Assembly (NCBI GenBank): GCA_946409515.1
Contig: CAMJWS010000001.1
Coordinates: forward strand, 251,557-315,556
Direction: 5' to 3'
Origin: an uncultured Caryophanales bacterium
GTDB lineage: Bacteria > Bacillota_I > Bacilli_A > RFN20 > CAG-826
Length of the DNA: 64,000 nt
The translations under genes and the position numbers were made by a program. The notes under the pieces were generated by a model that was not told where the DNA came from, did no database searches, and saw only the letters and a program-made list of their open reading frames with translations. This document shows positions 17,364-27,507 of the stretch, piece by piece (within the stretch, counting starts at the first letter, position 1; each line of letters opens with the position of its first letter).

Positions 17364-20300
17364 TTAATTAATTTCCTTCACTACGAAATGATTCTGTATT
17401 TCCATCAAACTCTTAAGGATATTTTCTAGGTCATAAACCCAGTTCTTACCTTTATTAAGTACGATTCTAAAGACATTATTAGCATAACTGATTTTAACAA
17501 ACGCTAAAAATGGAATTAATGCTTCAAATAAAATATTACCAATGCCTTTGATATTAATATATTCATCGCCTAAGTTGATTTCCACAAACTTTGCTTTATC
17601 TTGAAGTTTTAAAACATGAGCTTCTTTAGTTAATAAATCAATGCTGCGTTTCGCAAATAATGATTCAACTTCTTCAGGGAGACGTCCATATACATCTCTA
17701 GTCTTAGTTTTAATTGTTTCTAATTCAAATAGGGTAGGCGCGTGTAAGATTTCTTGATAAAGTTCAATCTTATCACCTTCTTTAGCGTAGCTATTTGGAA
17801 TATAGGCATCGATATCTAAGGTTGGATTGATTTCGACATCCTCTTCTTCAACTTTACCTTCCATCTTTTCCTTAACCGCGTCATTTAATAGCTTGATATA
17901 CATATCAAGACCAATGGAATCGATAAAACCTGCTTGTTCTGGACCTAAGATGTCACCAGCGCCTCTAATCATTAAGTCACGTTGAGCAATCTTATAACCA
18001 CTACCGAGTTCAGTAAAGTCTTGGAGAGCTTTTAATCTCTTTTGGGCTTTTTCATTTAATACTTTGTATTCACTATACATTAAATAGGCATAGGCAATTC
18101 TAGAAGAACGGCCCACTCTACCTTTAATTTGATATAACTGTGATAAACCATAGTTTTCACTATCTTCAACGATAATCATATTTGCGTTAGGAACATCGAT
18201 ACCGTTTTCAATAATGGAAGTAGATACTAAAACATCGATTTCACCTTCATAGAAGCGCATCATCACATCTTCGATGTCTTCTCTATCCATCTTGCCGTGC
18301 GCTACACCAATATGGACATTAGGTAACAACTTTTGCAAAGTTGAGACTCTGTTATATAAAGTCGCAATATTATTATGTAAGAAGAAGACTTGTCCATTTC
18401 TTCCTAATTCTCTTTCAATTAATTCTTTAACGACATCTAATCTAAATGGAGTTACATATGTTTGGATTGGCATTCTATCTTGTGGAGGAGTATCAATCTT
18501 TGACATACTACGAACACCAATTAAAGAGATTTGAAGTGTTCTAGGAATAGGTGTAGCGGATAAAGTTAAGACATCAATATCTTTCTTAATTTCTTTAATT
18601 CTTTCCTTTTGTTCCACGCCAAAGCGTTGCTCTTCATCGACGATTAATAAGCCTAAATTATTAAAGTGTAAATTCTTAGAAAGAAGACGATGTGTACCGA
18701 TTATGAGGTGTGCTTTACCTTCTTCCACTAGTTTCATATACTTGGTTTGTTGTGCGGTTTTAACGAGTCTAGAGAAGACTGCGATATTAACATCAAAGTT
18801 AGCAAAACGCTTACACGCTAGTTCGTAGTGTTGTCTGGCTAATAATGTCGTTGGACATAAAATAGCAACTTGTTTACCAGAAAGGATGGCTTTGAAAGCG
18901 GCTCTAAAAGCAACTTCAGTTTTGCCAAACCCAACATCACCACACAATAAGCGGTCCATAGGGGCACTGCTTTCCATATCCTTTTTAATATCGTTTAAAG
19001 CTTTCTCTTGATCGCGCGTTAATGGATATTCAAATTCATTTTCAAACTCTTGTTGGAATTCATCATCTTGTTGGAAGGCAAAGCCTTGGGCTTTACTTCT
19101 TTCAACATATAGTTGCATAAGGCGCTCAGCTAAATCGTTAACTCTAGCTTTAACTTTCTTTTTGGTGTTTTCCCAGTCTTTACTATGTAAATGGCTTAAT
19201 CTAGGTGCAGCGCCTTCTTTACCTAAGTATTTTCTTACTAATTGGAACTGCACGACTGGGACATATAAGAATTCATTACCCCAATAAGCAATCTTTAAAT
19301 AGTCTTTATGTGTACCATTTACCTCTAGTGTTTGAAGAGCGATGAATTGACCAATACCTTGATATTCATGAACAACATAGTCACCTGGTTCTAATTCTTC
19401 ATAACTTCTTAAAATCGTGGCTTCTTTAAATCTATTGTCAAATCTCGCAGTTCTAACTTTTTCATTAAATAGTTCCGCACTTGTTAGATAAACAATCTTT
19501 TCTTCACTTAGTACAAAACCACTTGATAAGTTAATTAAAGAAATACCAACTTTACCTTCTTTTGGTAATTCAAAATCGTTAACAACTTGATATTTGATAT
19601 GTTGGAAGTCTAAAACTTGTTCCGCTAGATGGATATGTTCTTTATTGTTTAATGCTAAAACGATTTGATAATCATCTTTTAAGTAGGAAAAGATAATATT
19701 TATCGCATCTGACTTTTTACTAGCCTGGAATGGTACTGCTTTAACAGGGAATGAGATAGAAGAAGGAGAATCTAATAAAGATGAAGTTGTAATATGGTTA
19801 TTCATATTTACTAGACGATTGATATCTTGATAGATTTCTAGTCTTGATAAAGCTTTACCATTTTCATAAAGTTCATCTAAATATGTATGAGAATCCCTTT
19901 GAAGCATATCGTTAGAATTCTTGATTGCATTCGCATCGATAAAGACATTTTTATAGTCCTTGCAGTAATCAAAAATTGAATAATGATCTTTTGTCAAAAA
20001 ACCATAGTATTTATAGAACTTTTCATCAATCTGCCCTTCACCCAAAACAAAGGCTAAATCATCAGCCGTGTCGCGTAATTTTTCAAAAAGTGTTAATCCA
20101 ATGACTTCTTTATCTTTCTCAATATTTGCGTATAATTTATCACCACTTTTGGCTAAATCTTCATCATTAAATAAGATATCTGATGCAGGTAAGATAGTGA
20201 CTTCATCAAGCATACCAATAGATGTCTGTTTTGCGAGATCAAAATATCGCATACTCTCGATTTCATCATCGAAGAATTCAATACGCACTGGATTATCATT

Positions 20301-20840
20301 ATTAACGGAGAAGATATCTAAAACATCACCACGGATAGCGAACTGTAATGATTGGTCAACTTTATTAACTAGAGCATAACCATCTTTGATGAGTTTTCTT
20401 CTAATATCATCTAATTGATAATGTTTACCTTTCTTTAAAGTGAATGTTCTTTCTTTAAATAATTCTGGAGAAGGCAAATACCTAGTAGCGCTTGCTAAGT
20501 TAGCAATTACAATTGGATTATCTCGATGAAGGATTTCATTTAAGACAAATAGACGATGAGCCGCCATTTCTTTAGATTGGGCAATTGTTTCCGCTCTAAT
20601 TAGTTCATCGCTTGGGAAAAGTAAAACATCATCTTTGCCTAAGAAAGACACTAACGCGGAATAGACTTGTTGGGCCTTATATAAATTAGAAGTTATTAAT
20701 AGGATTGGTTCTTTTTTATTCTTGTAAGAAGATGCCACTAAAAGGGCAATTCCATTATTATCATCAACGACAAAATGCCCCGATTTCCTTCGGAAGAGGG
20801 GGGTAACACTATTAGATTTTAACTTGTTAAAAAGGTTCAA
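17364..20840 (-). CDS. mfd: Transcription-repair coupling factor Mfd
   Basis: An 1158-residue helicase/translocase. The order is UvrB-like N-terminal module, RNA-polymerase-interacting domain (about 480-550, EPGDYVVHEYQGIGQF), and the RecG-like translocase with CGDVGFGKTE (Walker A), DEEQRFG (Walker B) and the TRG motif region GRVGRSSRIAYAYLM. It removes stalled RNA polymerase and recruits UvrA. The start codon is TTG, fixed by AAGGAGG 7 nt upstream. It lies 15 bp after pth. Confidence 0.96.
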   Translation of the reverse strand: MNLFNKLKSNSVTPLFRRKSGHFVVDDNNGIALLVASSYKNKKEPILLITSNLYKAQQVYSALVSFLGKDDVLLFPSDELIRAETIAQSKEMAAHRLFVLNEILHRDNPIVIANLASATRYLPSPELFKERTFTLKKGKHYQLDDIRRKLIKDGYALVNKVDQSLQFAIRGDVLDIFSVNNDNPVRIEFFDDEIESMRYFDLAKQTSIGMLDEVTILPASDILFNDEDLAKSGDKLYANIEKDKEVIGLTLFEKLRDTADDLAFVLGEGQIDEKFYKYYGFLTKDHYSIFDYCKDYKNVFIDANAIKNSNDMLQRDSHTYLDELYENGKALSRLEIYQDINRLVNMNNHITTSSLLDSPSSISFPVKAVPFQASKKSDAINIIFSYLKDDYQIVLALNNKEHIHLAEQVLDFQHIKYQVVNDFELPKEGKVGISLINLSSGFVLSEEKIVYLTSAELFNEKVRTARFDNRFKEATILRSYEELEPGDYVVHEYQGIGQFIALQTLEVNGTHKDYLKIAYWGNEFLYVPVVQFQLVRKYLGKEGAAPRLSHLHSKDWENTKKKVKARVNDLAERLMQLYVERSKAQGFAFQQDDEFQQEFENEFEYPLTRDQEKALNDIKKDMESSAPMDRLLCGDVGFGKTEVAFRAAFKAILSGKQVAILCPTTLLARQHYELACKRFANFDVNIAVFSRLVKTAQQTKYMKLVEEGKAHLIIGTHRLLSKNLHFNNLGLLIVDEEQRFGVEQKERIKEIKKDIDVLTLSATPIPRTLQISLIGVRSMSKIDTPPQDRMPIQTYVTPFRLDVVKELIERELGRNGQVFFLHNNIATLYNRVSTLQKLLPNVHIGVAHGKMDREDIEDVMMRFYEGEIDVLVSTSIIENGIDVPNANMIIVEDSENYGLSQLYQIKGRVGRSSRIAYAYLMYSEYKVLNEKAQKRLKALQDFTELGSGYKIAQRDLMIRGAGDILGPEQAGFIDSIGLDMYIKLLNDAVKEKMEGKVEEEDVEINPTLDIDAYIPNSYAKEGDKIELYQEILHAPTLFELETIKTKTRDVYGRLPEEVESLFAKRSIDLLTKEAHVLKLQDKAKFVEINLGDEYINIKGIGNILFEALIPFLAFVKISYANNVFRIVLNKGKNWVYDLENILKSLMEIQNHFVVKEIN

Positions 20841-20855
20841 TTTATACCTCCTTAA

Positions 20856-21410
20856 TTAGTTATACTTGTTCATCGCCCGATCAAAATCAGACTTAATAGC
20901 CTCCTTTAATGCACCAACAGCGTTTTCAATCGCTTCATCGATTAAAGGTTGTTCGTCTTTAAGAGGCTTTGATAGAACGAAGTCAACAGTATCCCATTCA
21001 CCTGGTTCACCAATGCCAATACGAATTCTTTTAATCTTGTCAGTTGATAAACAATCAATAATGTTTTGCATGCCTTTATGACCACCAGAAGAGCCTTCTT
21101 TTCTGATTCTAATTCTGCCTGGTTCTAAAGCCATGTCATCGAAAACAACGATAATGTCATCCACTTCAATCTTGAAATAATGGACGACTTCTTGCACCGC
21201 TGTTCCGGAGAGATTCATAAATGTTTGAGGCTTAATGAGGATGCAATCTTCACCATAGATTTTGCCTCTACCCATTAAGGAATGGAAAACTTCTTTATCG
21301 ATATCAATCTTAGCTTGATCCGCTAAAAGGTCGATAGCCATAAAGCCCATATTATGACGAGTCTTGTCATATTTCTTTCCTGGATTTCCTAAGCCTACAA
21401 TAAGTTTCAT
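20856..21410 (-). CDS. pth: Peptidyl-tRNA hydrolase
   Basis: A 184-residue Pth with GLGNPGKKYDKTRHNMGF (catalytic His20), KPQTFMNLSG and the DDMALEPGRIRIRKEGSSGGHKGM segment. It recycles peptidyl-tRNA. First gene of pth-mfd-rqcP-tilS. A TATAAT box is 17 nt upstream of the ATG and only a weak GAG serves as ribosome-binding site. Divergent from the DUF368 gene. Confidence 0.96.
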   Translation of the reverse strand: MKLIVGLGNPGKKYDKTRHNMGFMAIDLLADQAKIDIDKEVFHSLMGRGKIYGEDCILIKPQTFMNLSGTAVQEVVHYFKIEVDDIIVVFDDMALEPGRIRIRKEGSSGGHKGMQNIIDCLSTDKIKRIRIGIGEPGEWDTVDFVLSKPLKDEQPLIDEAIENAVGALKEAIKSDFDRAMNKYN

Positions 21411-21482
21411 ATAAATCTCGTGGTGTTATTATATCACAATGATAGAAAAAGGCACTTTATTTACTTAACTAAATAACTTTCG

Positions 21483-21488
21483 TATAAT
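21483..21488 (+). promoter_or_regulatory. -10 box of the UptA/galactose operon, leaderless arrangement
   Basis: TATAAT with exactly 9 nt to the ATG at 21498. AGG occurs within those 9 nt but too close to the ATG for a normal Shine-Dalgarno. Confidence 0.55.
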
Positions 21489-21497
21489 TGATTAGGT

Positions 21498-22505
21498 ATG
21501 AAAATTAAAGAATGGTTTAGAAAGCTAGTGGCTGGTTTAGCCATCGGCGCAGGAGCCGCGATTCCTGGTGTTTCAGGAGCTGCTATAGCAGTCATCTTCC
21601 ATGTCTATGAAGATATCATTGGTGCAGTTAATAACTTTAGAAAGAAGTTTGGCTGGGCTATAAAAGTATTAATTCCAATCCTTTTAGGTATTGTTATTGC
21701 AGTAGTAGCGTGCATCATCATCTTCTCTTATGCGTTTGAATATCTAATGTTTGTTTTAATATGTGTGTTCGCGGGTTTCTTAATTGGTTCTTTCCCTGGC
21801 ATCACCGATGAAGTCAAAGGTGAAAAGATCACTAAGAAAAATGGCTTACTTATTGGAGTAGGCGCGCTATTTGTTATCGTGTTAGGTGTTTTAAATATCG
21901 TCGCGGGACTTAATCATTTCTCCGTGAATGATTTATTCTTACCTCAACCAGTTTGGTGGTTATATTTATTGCTTATTCCAGTAGGCGCGATTGCCGCAGT
22001 TGCTTTAACTGTTCCTGGTTTATCTGGTTCTTTGATTTTATTAATTTTAGGATTCTATAGACCACTTGTGGATAACGTCAAAGGCTGGGCTAGTGAAATG
22101 ATTAAACAAGGTGATTTTTCGCACACAGGCGCCTTATTTGGTGTTTTAGGATGTTTTGCAGTTGGTTGCTTAATTGGTGTTGTTTTAGTTTCTAAAATCA
22201 TGAATATCTTATTAAAGAAATGCCGTAAGGAAACATTCTTTGTCATTATTGGTTTTATCGCCGGATCTATCTTAGTGTTATTCGCTAATTCTAATATTGT
22301 TGATTACTATCAAACATGGGCTAGCCCAGCATATGGTGATAATCCAAATGTTAATATTCATCCAGTCTTACCAATGTGGTTAGAAATTATTATTGGTGTA
22401 TTAGTCTTAGCACTCTGTGCTTTCTTAAGTTATAGATTAGTGGTCGCTCAAAGAAAAAGAGCCGCTTTAGAAGTAAAGGAAAATGAAGAACTACCTCAAG
22501 AATAA
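21498..22505 (+). CDS. DUF368 membrane protein (UptA-type undecaprenyl-phosphate translocase)
   Basis: A 335-residue polytopic protein with about nine membrane helices. The two Gly/Pro-rich repeats typical of the DUF368 family are visible: GAAIPGVSGAAIA near residue 20 and VPGLSGSLILL near residue 175. Members of this family recycle undecaprenyl phosphate across the membrane for cell-wall and teichoic-acid synthesis. Its stop lies 23 bp inside the following kinase gene, so the pair are translationally coupled, which is an odd partner for a wall-recycling protein. Confidence 0.85.
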   Translation: MKIKEWFRKLVAGLAIGAGAAIPGVSGAAIAVIFHVYEDIIGAVNNFRKKFGWAIKVLIPILLGIVIAVVACIIIFSYAFEYLMFVLICVFAGFLIGSFPGITDEVKGEKITKKNGLLIGVGALFVIVLGVLNIVAGLNHFSVNDLFLPQPVWWLYLLLIPVGAIAAVALTVPGLSGSLILLILGFYRPLVDNVKGWASEMIKQGDFSHTGALFGVLGCFAVGCLIGVVLVSKIMNILLKKCRKETFFVIIGFIAGSILVLFANSNIVDYYQTWASPAYGDNPNVNIHPVLPMWLEIIIGVLVLALCAFLSYRLVVAQRKRAALEVKENEELPQE

Positions 22506-23643
22506 ATTCTTAGAAACATTTAATTCTGAACCAGAACTATATTTAAGCTGTGGCGGTCGTTTTGAAGTATTAGGTAATCATACTGACCATAACCATGGCT
22601 TATGTATTGCGGCGACTTGTTCTTTATCAATATTTGCGGCGATTAAAGCAAGAAATGATTTATTAGTTAATGTTTATAGCGAAGGCTTTGGTGGCTTTTC
22701 TATTGATTTAGCATCTTTAGAAAAGAATGAAGAAGAAGTTGGTAAATCATCATCGCTAATTAGAGGCATAGTTGCTTATTTAAGTGAAATATATAAATAT
22801 GGTGGCTTTGATATTTATATGAAGAGCCAGATTCCTGGTGGCGCAGGTGTAAGTAGCAGCGCGGCATTTGAATTATTAGTGGCTCAAACTATCAATAAAC
22901 TCTTTAATGATGAACAAATTCCTTTAATGACCTTATGTAAAGCTAGCCAATTTGCGGAACGTAATTACTATGGCAAGATGTGTGGCTTATTAGATCAAAT
23001 CGGTGTCGCTTATGGTGGTCTAGTTTATATCGATTTTAAAGATATCAATAATCCAATTGTTAAATCACTTAACGTTGAATTAAATGATTATTCTTTTGTG
23101 ATTGTTAATTCCGGTGGTAGTCACGCTGGGCTTGACCATTTATATAAAGCAATCCCTGATGATATGTTTAAAGTTGCCCACTACTTTGGTGAGGAATATT
23201 TAAGGGATGTTGAAGAAGCTGAAGTAATCAAAAATAAGCAAGACGGCATATCAAATTATGGTGAAATTGCCTATCAACGCGCTCTACACTTCTATGGTGA
23301 AAATAGACGTGTTAAAGAAGCATATGACGCCATTAGCAATAACGATATGCAAACTCTTATTAGATTAATTAATGAATCAAGAGAATCATCCACTGATTTA
23401 TTACACAATATGTACGTTGATAAGGTTGAAGACTCGCCATTAGAGGCTTGTGAATTAATTATGAAAGCCTCTAATAATGAAGCTGGTGTTAAAATCAACG
23501 GGGGTGGTTTTGCAGGTTCTGTTATCGCCCTTGTTCCAAATAAAGTTTTAAATAACGTTTTACTTGCCGCGAAAGAAAGATATGGTGAAGGAAACGTTCA
23601 TATAGTTAATGTTAGAAATCAGATACCTTCCGAAATAAAATAA
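22483..23643 (+). CDS. galK: Galactokinase-like GHMP kinase
   Basis: A 386-residue GHMP kinase. The galactokinase signature is GRFEVLGNHTDHNHG (usual form GR.N.IGEHTD), followed by the phosphate loop PGGAGVSSSAAFE and the C-terminal GGGFAGS. It probably phosphorylates galactose at C1. The replacement of the usual Glu by Asn in LGNHTD is shared with a subset of galactokinases, so a related sugar is possible. Neighbouring MFS transporter and GH2 glycosidase support galactoside use. Confidence 0.85.
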   Translation: MKNYLKNKFLETFNSEPELYLSCGGRFEVLGNHTDHNHGLCIAATCSLSIFAAIKARNDLLVNVYSEGFGGFSIDLASLEKNEEEVGKSSSLIRGIVAYLSEIYKYGGFDIYMKSQIPGGAGVSSSAAFELLVAQTINKLFNDEQIPLMTLCKASQFAERNYYGKMCGLLDQIGVAYGGLVYIDFKDINNPIVKSLNVELNDYSFVIVNSGGSHAGLDHLYKAIPDDMFKVAHYFGEEYLRDVEEAEVIKNKQDGISNYGEIAYQRALHFYGENRRVKEAYDAISNNDMQTLIRLINESRESSTDLLHNMYVDKVEDSPLEACELIMKASNNEAGVKINGGGFAGSVIALVPNKVLNNVLLAAKERYGEGNVHIVNVRNQIPSEIK

Positions 23644-23649
23644 GGAGGA

Positions 23650-24999
23650 TTGGGTATGGAAAACAAGATAGGTCTAAGAAGATGGCTAATGTTCATATTA
23701 GCTGGTTTTGTTGGCCAATTAGCCTGGGCTATTGAGAACAACTATTTCAATGTCTATGTTTTTGACTGCACAAGTGAATATGGTTTTATTCCTGTAATGA
23801 CAGCGTGCAGCGCTGCGGCAGCGACATTAACCACACTACTTATGGGTGCGGTCAGTGATAGATTGGGTAAAAGAAAGTTATTAATATCCACTGGCTATAT
23901 ACTATGGGGTGTATCTATTATTGCTTTTGCTTTCCTAGATCCTCATTCTTCTATCACTTTAGTAGCACATAACGCCTTTTTAGCTGGTACATTGATTGTC
24001 ATTATGGACTGCGTGATGACATTCTTTGGTAGTACCGCGAATGACGCAGCGTTTAATGCATTTGTTACCGATAACACTACTGAAAAGAATAGAAGTAAAG
24101 TCGAAAGTGTCTTATCTGTTCTTCCTTTGTTAGCATTAATCGCCGTTATTGTTGTAGCGGGTATCTTTGTTGACGTAGGAGATGGCGCTACTAAGAGATG
24201 GGATTTATTCTTCTATATCTTTGGTGGTATTACCTTAGCTATTGGTATTGCTTCTATCTTCTTAGCGCCTAAAGATGTCACTAAGCCTAATAAAGAAGAA
24301 CCTTATTTCAAGAATATTATTCATGGTTTTAGACCAAGTGTTATTAAGGCTAATCCAGTTTTATATATTACTCTTATTGCCTTTATGGTCTTTAATATCG
24401 GCTTACAAGTATTCATGCCATACTTCATCTTATATGTGCAAAATGTCTTAGGTATTGTTGATAATGATTTCACTATTAGCTTAGGTATTGTTTTATTAAC
24501 AGCAAGCTTAATTACAGTCGTATTTGGCTTCTTCATGGATAAGATTGGTAAAAATAAGATTATGATTCCTTCGCTTATTGTAGGCGCTGTTGGAGGTATA
24601 ACAGTATTTGCTATTCCAGCGGGTCAAGGAATGGGCACACAAATCGGTTTAATAATAGGCGGCATTATCTTAATGTCTGGCTATTTAATCAGTACTGCGG
24701 TATTAGGTGCTAAAGTTAGAGACTATACACCAGTTAAAGAAGTTGGTTTATTCCAAGGTGTTAGAATGATCTTTACTGTTTTAGTACCAATGATTATTGG
24801 ACCTATGGTTATAGCAGAGATCATTTGCCGTTTAGGTGGTAACCCATATCAAAATGAATATGGAGTGACAGTATATCCTCCAAACAGATGGTTATTCTTT
24901 GCGACTGGCATCATCTTTGCCTTAGCGATTATTCCAGTAATTCTCATGATTAGAAAGGAGAGGAAAATCAATGAACGAAACAATGATTCCACTAAGTGA
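23650..24999 (+). CDS. MFS transporter, probably for galactosides
   Basis: A 449-residue protein with about twelve membrane helices. The loop between helices 2 and 3 has the MFS motif A form GAVSDRLGKRKLL, and a second, SGFFMDKIGKNK-like copy follows helix 8. The overall pattern resembles SLC45/GPH-type sugar carriers. It begins 6 bp after galK with a good GGAGG, and its end overlaps the GH2 gene by 29 bp. The substrate is inferred only from context. Confidence 0.82.
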   Translation: MGMENKIGLRRWLMFILAGFVGQLAWAIENNYFNVYVFDCTSEYGFIPVMTACSAAAATLTTLLMGAVSDRLGKRKLLISTGYILWGVSIIAFAFLDPHSSITLVAHNAFLAGTLIVIMDCVMTFFGSTANDAAFNAFVTDNTTEKNRSKVESVLSVLPLLALIAVIVVAGIFVDVGDGATKRWDLFFYIFGGITLAIGIASIFLAPKDVTKPNKEEPYFKNIIHGFRPSVIKANPVLYITLIAFMVFNIGLQVFMPYFILYVQNVLGIVDNDFTISLGIVLLTASLITVVFGFFMDKIGKNKIMIPSLIVGAVGGITVFAIPAGQGMGTQIGLIIGGIILMSGYLISTAVLGAKVRDYTPVKEVGLFQGVRMIFTVLVPMIIGPMVIAEIICRLGGNPYQNEYGVTVYPPNRWLFFATGIIFALAIIPVILMIRKERKINERNNDSTK

Positions 25000-26659
25000 A
25001 TATCCTCGTCCTCAATTTAAAAGAGATTCCTATATTTGTCTTAACGGATATTGGGAATATGCAATTAGAAAAGAAGATAAAATTCCGCACAAATTTGATG
25101 GTCAAATCTTAGTGCCTTTTTCTCCTGAAGTAGAGAAGAGTGGCGTTAATAAAACTGTCCTTCCTGATGACTATCTTTTCTATAAATTACATGTTGAATT
25201 ACCTAAGGAATTTATTAAAGATAAAGTTATACTACACTTTGGCGCTGCTGACCAAATAGCCGAAGTATTCATTAATGGCCAATTCGTGATGAAGCACATT
25301 GGTGGTTTTCTTCCTTTTGAAATGGATATCAAGCCATATTTAGAGGACAACGAAGCCACCATTATTGTCAGAGTTCAAGACACTACTAACTGCTCATATC
25401 ATTCCTCGGGTAAACAAGCTTTGAAGCCAGAAGGCATCTGGTATAAACCTCAATCTGGTATCTATATGCCAGTGTGGTTAGAGAGTGTTAAGACCGGTTA
25501 TATTGAATCAATTAAGATTACTCCTGATATTGATGAAAAAGTCGTTAAAATAAGCTTCAAAAGTTCCAATAAGTCTGCAAAACTCAATTTAAAAAATCAA
25601 ATTTATGAAATTGAAGCGGATAAAGAAAACATTATTAAGATTAAAGAAATGAAGCTTTGGTCTCCTGAAGATCCATACCTTTATGAATTCGAAATTTCAA
25701 ACGATGTTGATAAAGTTTCTTCCTATTTTGCAATGAGAAAAGTTTCTTTAATGGAAAATGAAAAAGGCATGAAAGTCATCGCTTTAAACAACAAGCCTTA
25801 TTTTATGAAGGGCGTTCTTGATCAAGGCTATTATCAAGATGGTTTATTAACGCCAAATAGCGATGAAGATTACATAAATGATATTAACCTCATTAAGTCA
25901 CTCGGTTTTAATGTTTCTAGAAAACATATTAAGATTGAATCTATGAGGTGGTATTACCACTGCGATAGACTTGGTTTACTCGTGTGGCAAGACTTTGTAA
26001 ATGGCTGCACAAAATACGATTTCTGGCTTAACCAAGTTCCACTATTTGTGAGATATAAAATTAATGATCATAGATATAAAAAATTCTTTAGAGAAAACGA
26101 AGAAGGAAGACGAGAAGCGCTTAACGAATTTAAGGAAACTATCGAATTACTTTATAACTGTCCATGTATTGTTTATTGGACCATCTTTAATGAGGGCTGG
26201 GGACAGTTTGACGCTAAAGAGATTTATCAAGAACTTAAGCTCATTGATCCAACTAGAATCTATGACCATGCATCAGGATGGCATGACCAAGGTAGTAGCG
26301 ATGTTAAATCAATGCATATCTATAAATGGAAAGTAAAGGTACCTAATAGGTTCAAACTCAAAGGAAGAGCATACGTGTGTTCCGAATGTGGTGCTTATAT
26401 CCTTGACAAGCGTTTAAAAGAAGCAAAGAAAAAGGAAGGCTTCATTTACTTATTATTTAACAATAAAGAAGACTTCCAAAAAGAATATATAAGATTTATT
26501 AACGAAGAGATTAAACCCGCTAAACAACGTGGCATGTCTGGATTCATCTATACTCAATTAAGTGATGTTGAAGAAGAGATGAATGGTTTTGTCACTTATG
26601 ACCGTAAAGAAATCAAAGTGGATATACCAGTTATTAAAGAAATTAATGAGTCTTTCTAA
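24971..26659 (+). CDS. Glycoside hydrolase family 2 (beta-galactosidase/beta-glucuronidase-like)
   Basis: A 562-residue GH2 enzyme without a signal peptide. An N-terminal sugar-binding jelly roll (about 10-175) and a short immunoglobulin-like domain (about 180-260) precede the TIM barrel. The acid/base is the Glu of FNEGWGQFD and the nucleophile is the Glu of SECGAY. It should cleave an imported beta-linked disaccharide or oligosaccharide in the cytoplasm. AAAGGAGAGG precedes its start inside the MFS gene. Its 3' end overlaps the convergent XRE gene by 17 bp. Confidence 0.88.
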   Translation: MNETMIPLSEYPRPQFKRDSYICLNGYWEYAIRKEDKIPHKFDGQILVPFSPEVEKSGVNKTVLPDDYLFYKLHVELPKEFIKDKVILHFGAADQIAEVFINGQFVMKHIGGFLPFEMDIKPYLEDNEATIIVRVQDTTNCSYHSSGKQALKPEGIWYKPQSGIYMPVWLESVKTGYIESIKITPDIDEKVVKISFKSSNKSAKLNLKNQIYEIEADKENIIKIKEMKLWSPEDPYLYEFEISNDVDKVSSYFAMRKVSLMENEKGMKVIALNNKPYFMKGVLDQGYYQDGLLTPNSDEDYINDINLIKSLGFNVSRKHIKIESMRWYYHCDRLGLLVWQDFVNGCTKYDFWLNQVPLFVRYKINDHRYKKFFRENEEGRREALNEFKETIELLYNCPCIVYWTIFNEGWGQFDAKEIYQELKLIDPTRIYDHASGWHDQGSSDVKSMHIYKWKVKVPNRFKLKGRAYVCSECGAYILDKRLKEAKKKEGFIYLLFNNKEDFQKEYIRFINEEIKPAKQRGMSGFIYTQLSDVEEEMNGFVTYDRKEIKVDIPVIKEINESF

Positions 26660-27314
26660 TAGCAGGAACCGCGAATTGAAGAACGGAAACCACAAACGAG
26701 AATCCACATAAGACACCTGGTGCAGCGCCATTGAATCCACCATGAAAGCACATTGGTAGAATAAGCGCGGCAATTAGGAAATAAAGAATATTTGAGATCT
26801 TTATAAGTGTTCCTAAGCCCTTCCAATCGAAGAAGATATAAGTTATAGCGAGAGCTTGTGGAATAAAACCAAAAGAGAAATACAATACAGCGGTAAACAT
26901 TCCACCCCAAGATTCATAGCCAAAAGCACCTGAGAATAATAATTGATATGTATTTAAATAAATGTAATCGGTTAGGCCGCTTCCAACAGGTATACCATAC
27001 CAAACAAAGCCATAGGCAAAATATGTGAAAATAAAGAAGCCTAAAGTCATAACGATAAGTGGTAGCTTCTTTGTGTTAAACGCTTTACCACGTCCACGAC
27101 TTTTAACTTTTTCATCACTATCTTCATTTAATAAAAAATCAATAGAGCATTGATATAGTTTTGATAAGGTAATTAGTTTTTCTGTTTCAGGAAACGCAAC
27201 ATCACTTTCCCATTTAGAAATAGATTGGCGCGACACGTTCATAATGTCTGCGAGTTCTTCTTGAGTATAGTTGCTATCTTTTCTTAATTGTTGTAGTTTC
27301 TCACCTATGGTCAT
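26643..27314 (-). CDS. XRE-family regulator with C-terminal membrane domain
   Basis: A 223-residue protein: helix-turn-helix at residues 1-65 (TQEELADIMNVSRQSISKWE), a basic stretch, then four predicted membrane helices (about 85-108, 120-140, 145-170, 185-215). It probably regulates its own promoter, where a perfect AACCAC-N6-GTGGTT repeat lies. The ribosome-binding site is AAGGAGGG. Related in its DNA-binding part to the XRE domain fused to GlmM at 43.5 kb. Confidence 0.85.
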   Translation of the reverse strand: MTIGEKLQQLRKDSNYTQEELADIMNVSRQSISKWESDVAFPETEKLITLSKLYQCSIDFLLNEDSDEKVKSRGRGKAFNTKKLPLIVMTLGFFIFTYFAYGFVWYGIPVGSGLTDYIYLNTYQLLFSGAFGYESWGGMFTAVLYFSFGFIPQALAITYIFFDWKGLGTLIKISNILYFLIAALILPMCFHGGFNGAAPGVLCGFSFVVSVLQFAVPAIRKTH

Positions 27315-27370
27315 AAATAAACCCTCCTTGAATGATTTCTCGCATATTGTAGGAAATTGTGTAGTTTACA

Positions 27371-27388
27371 AACCACCAATTTGTGGTT
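27371..27388. promoter_or_regulatory. Palindromic operator candidate upstream of the XRE-membrane gene
   Basis: AACCAC, six bases, GTGGTT: a perfect 6-bp-arm palindrome about 57 bp upstream of the regulator's ATG and just upstream of a TACAAT box on the minus strand. Confidence 0.5.
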
Positions 27389-27454
27389 GTTTTTACGTCA
27401 CTTTTAAGTTGCGGAATGATGTAAACCGACGCAACCAATTATACACACGCTAAT

Positions 27455-27482
27455 AAAAAGAACCACATTTAGTGTGATTCTT
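27455..27482 (-). terminator. Terminator of the six-helix membrane protein gene
   Basis: AATCACA/TGTGGTT hairpin (one G-U pair) followed by CTTTTTATT on the minus strand. Confidence 0.7.
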
Positions 27483-27507
27483 TGTTACTTTTTTGAAGTT
27501 TTGCTTA

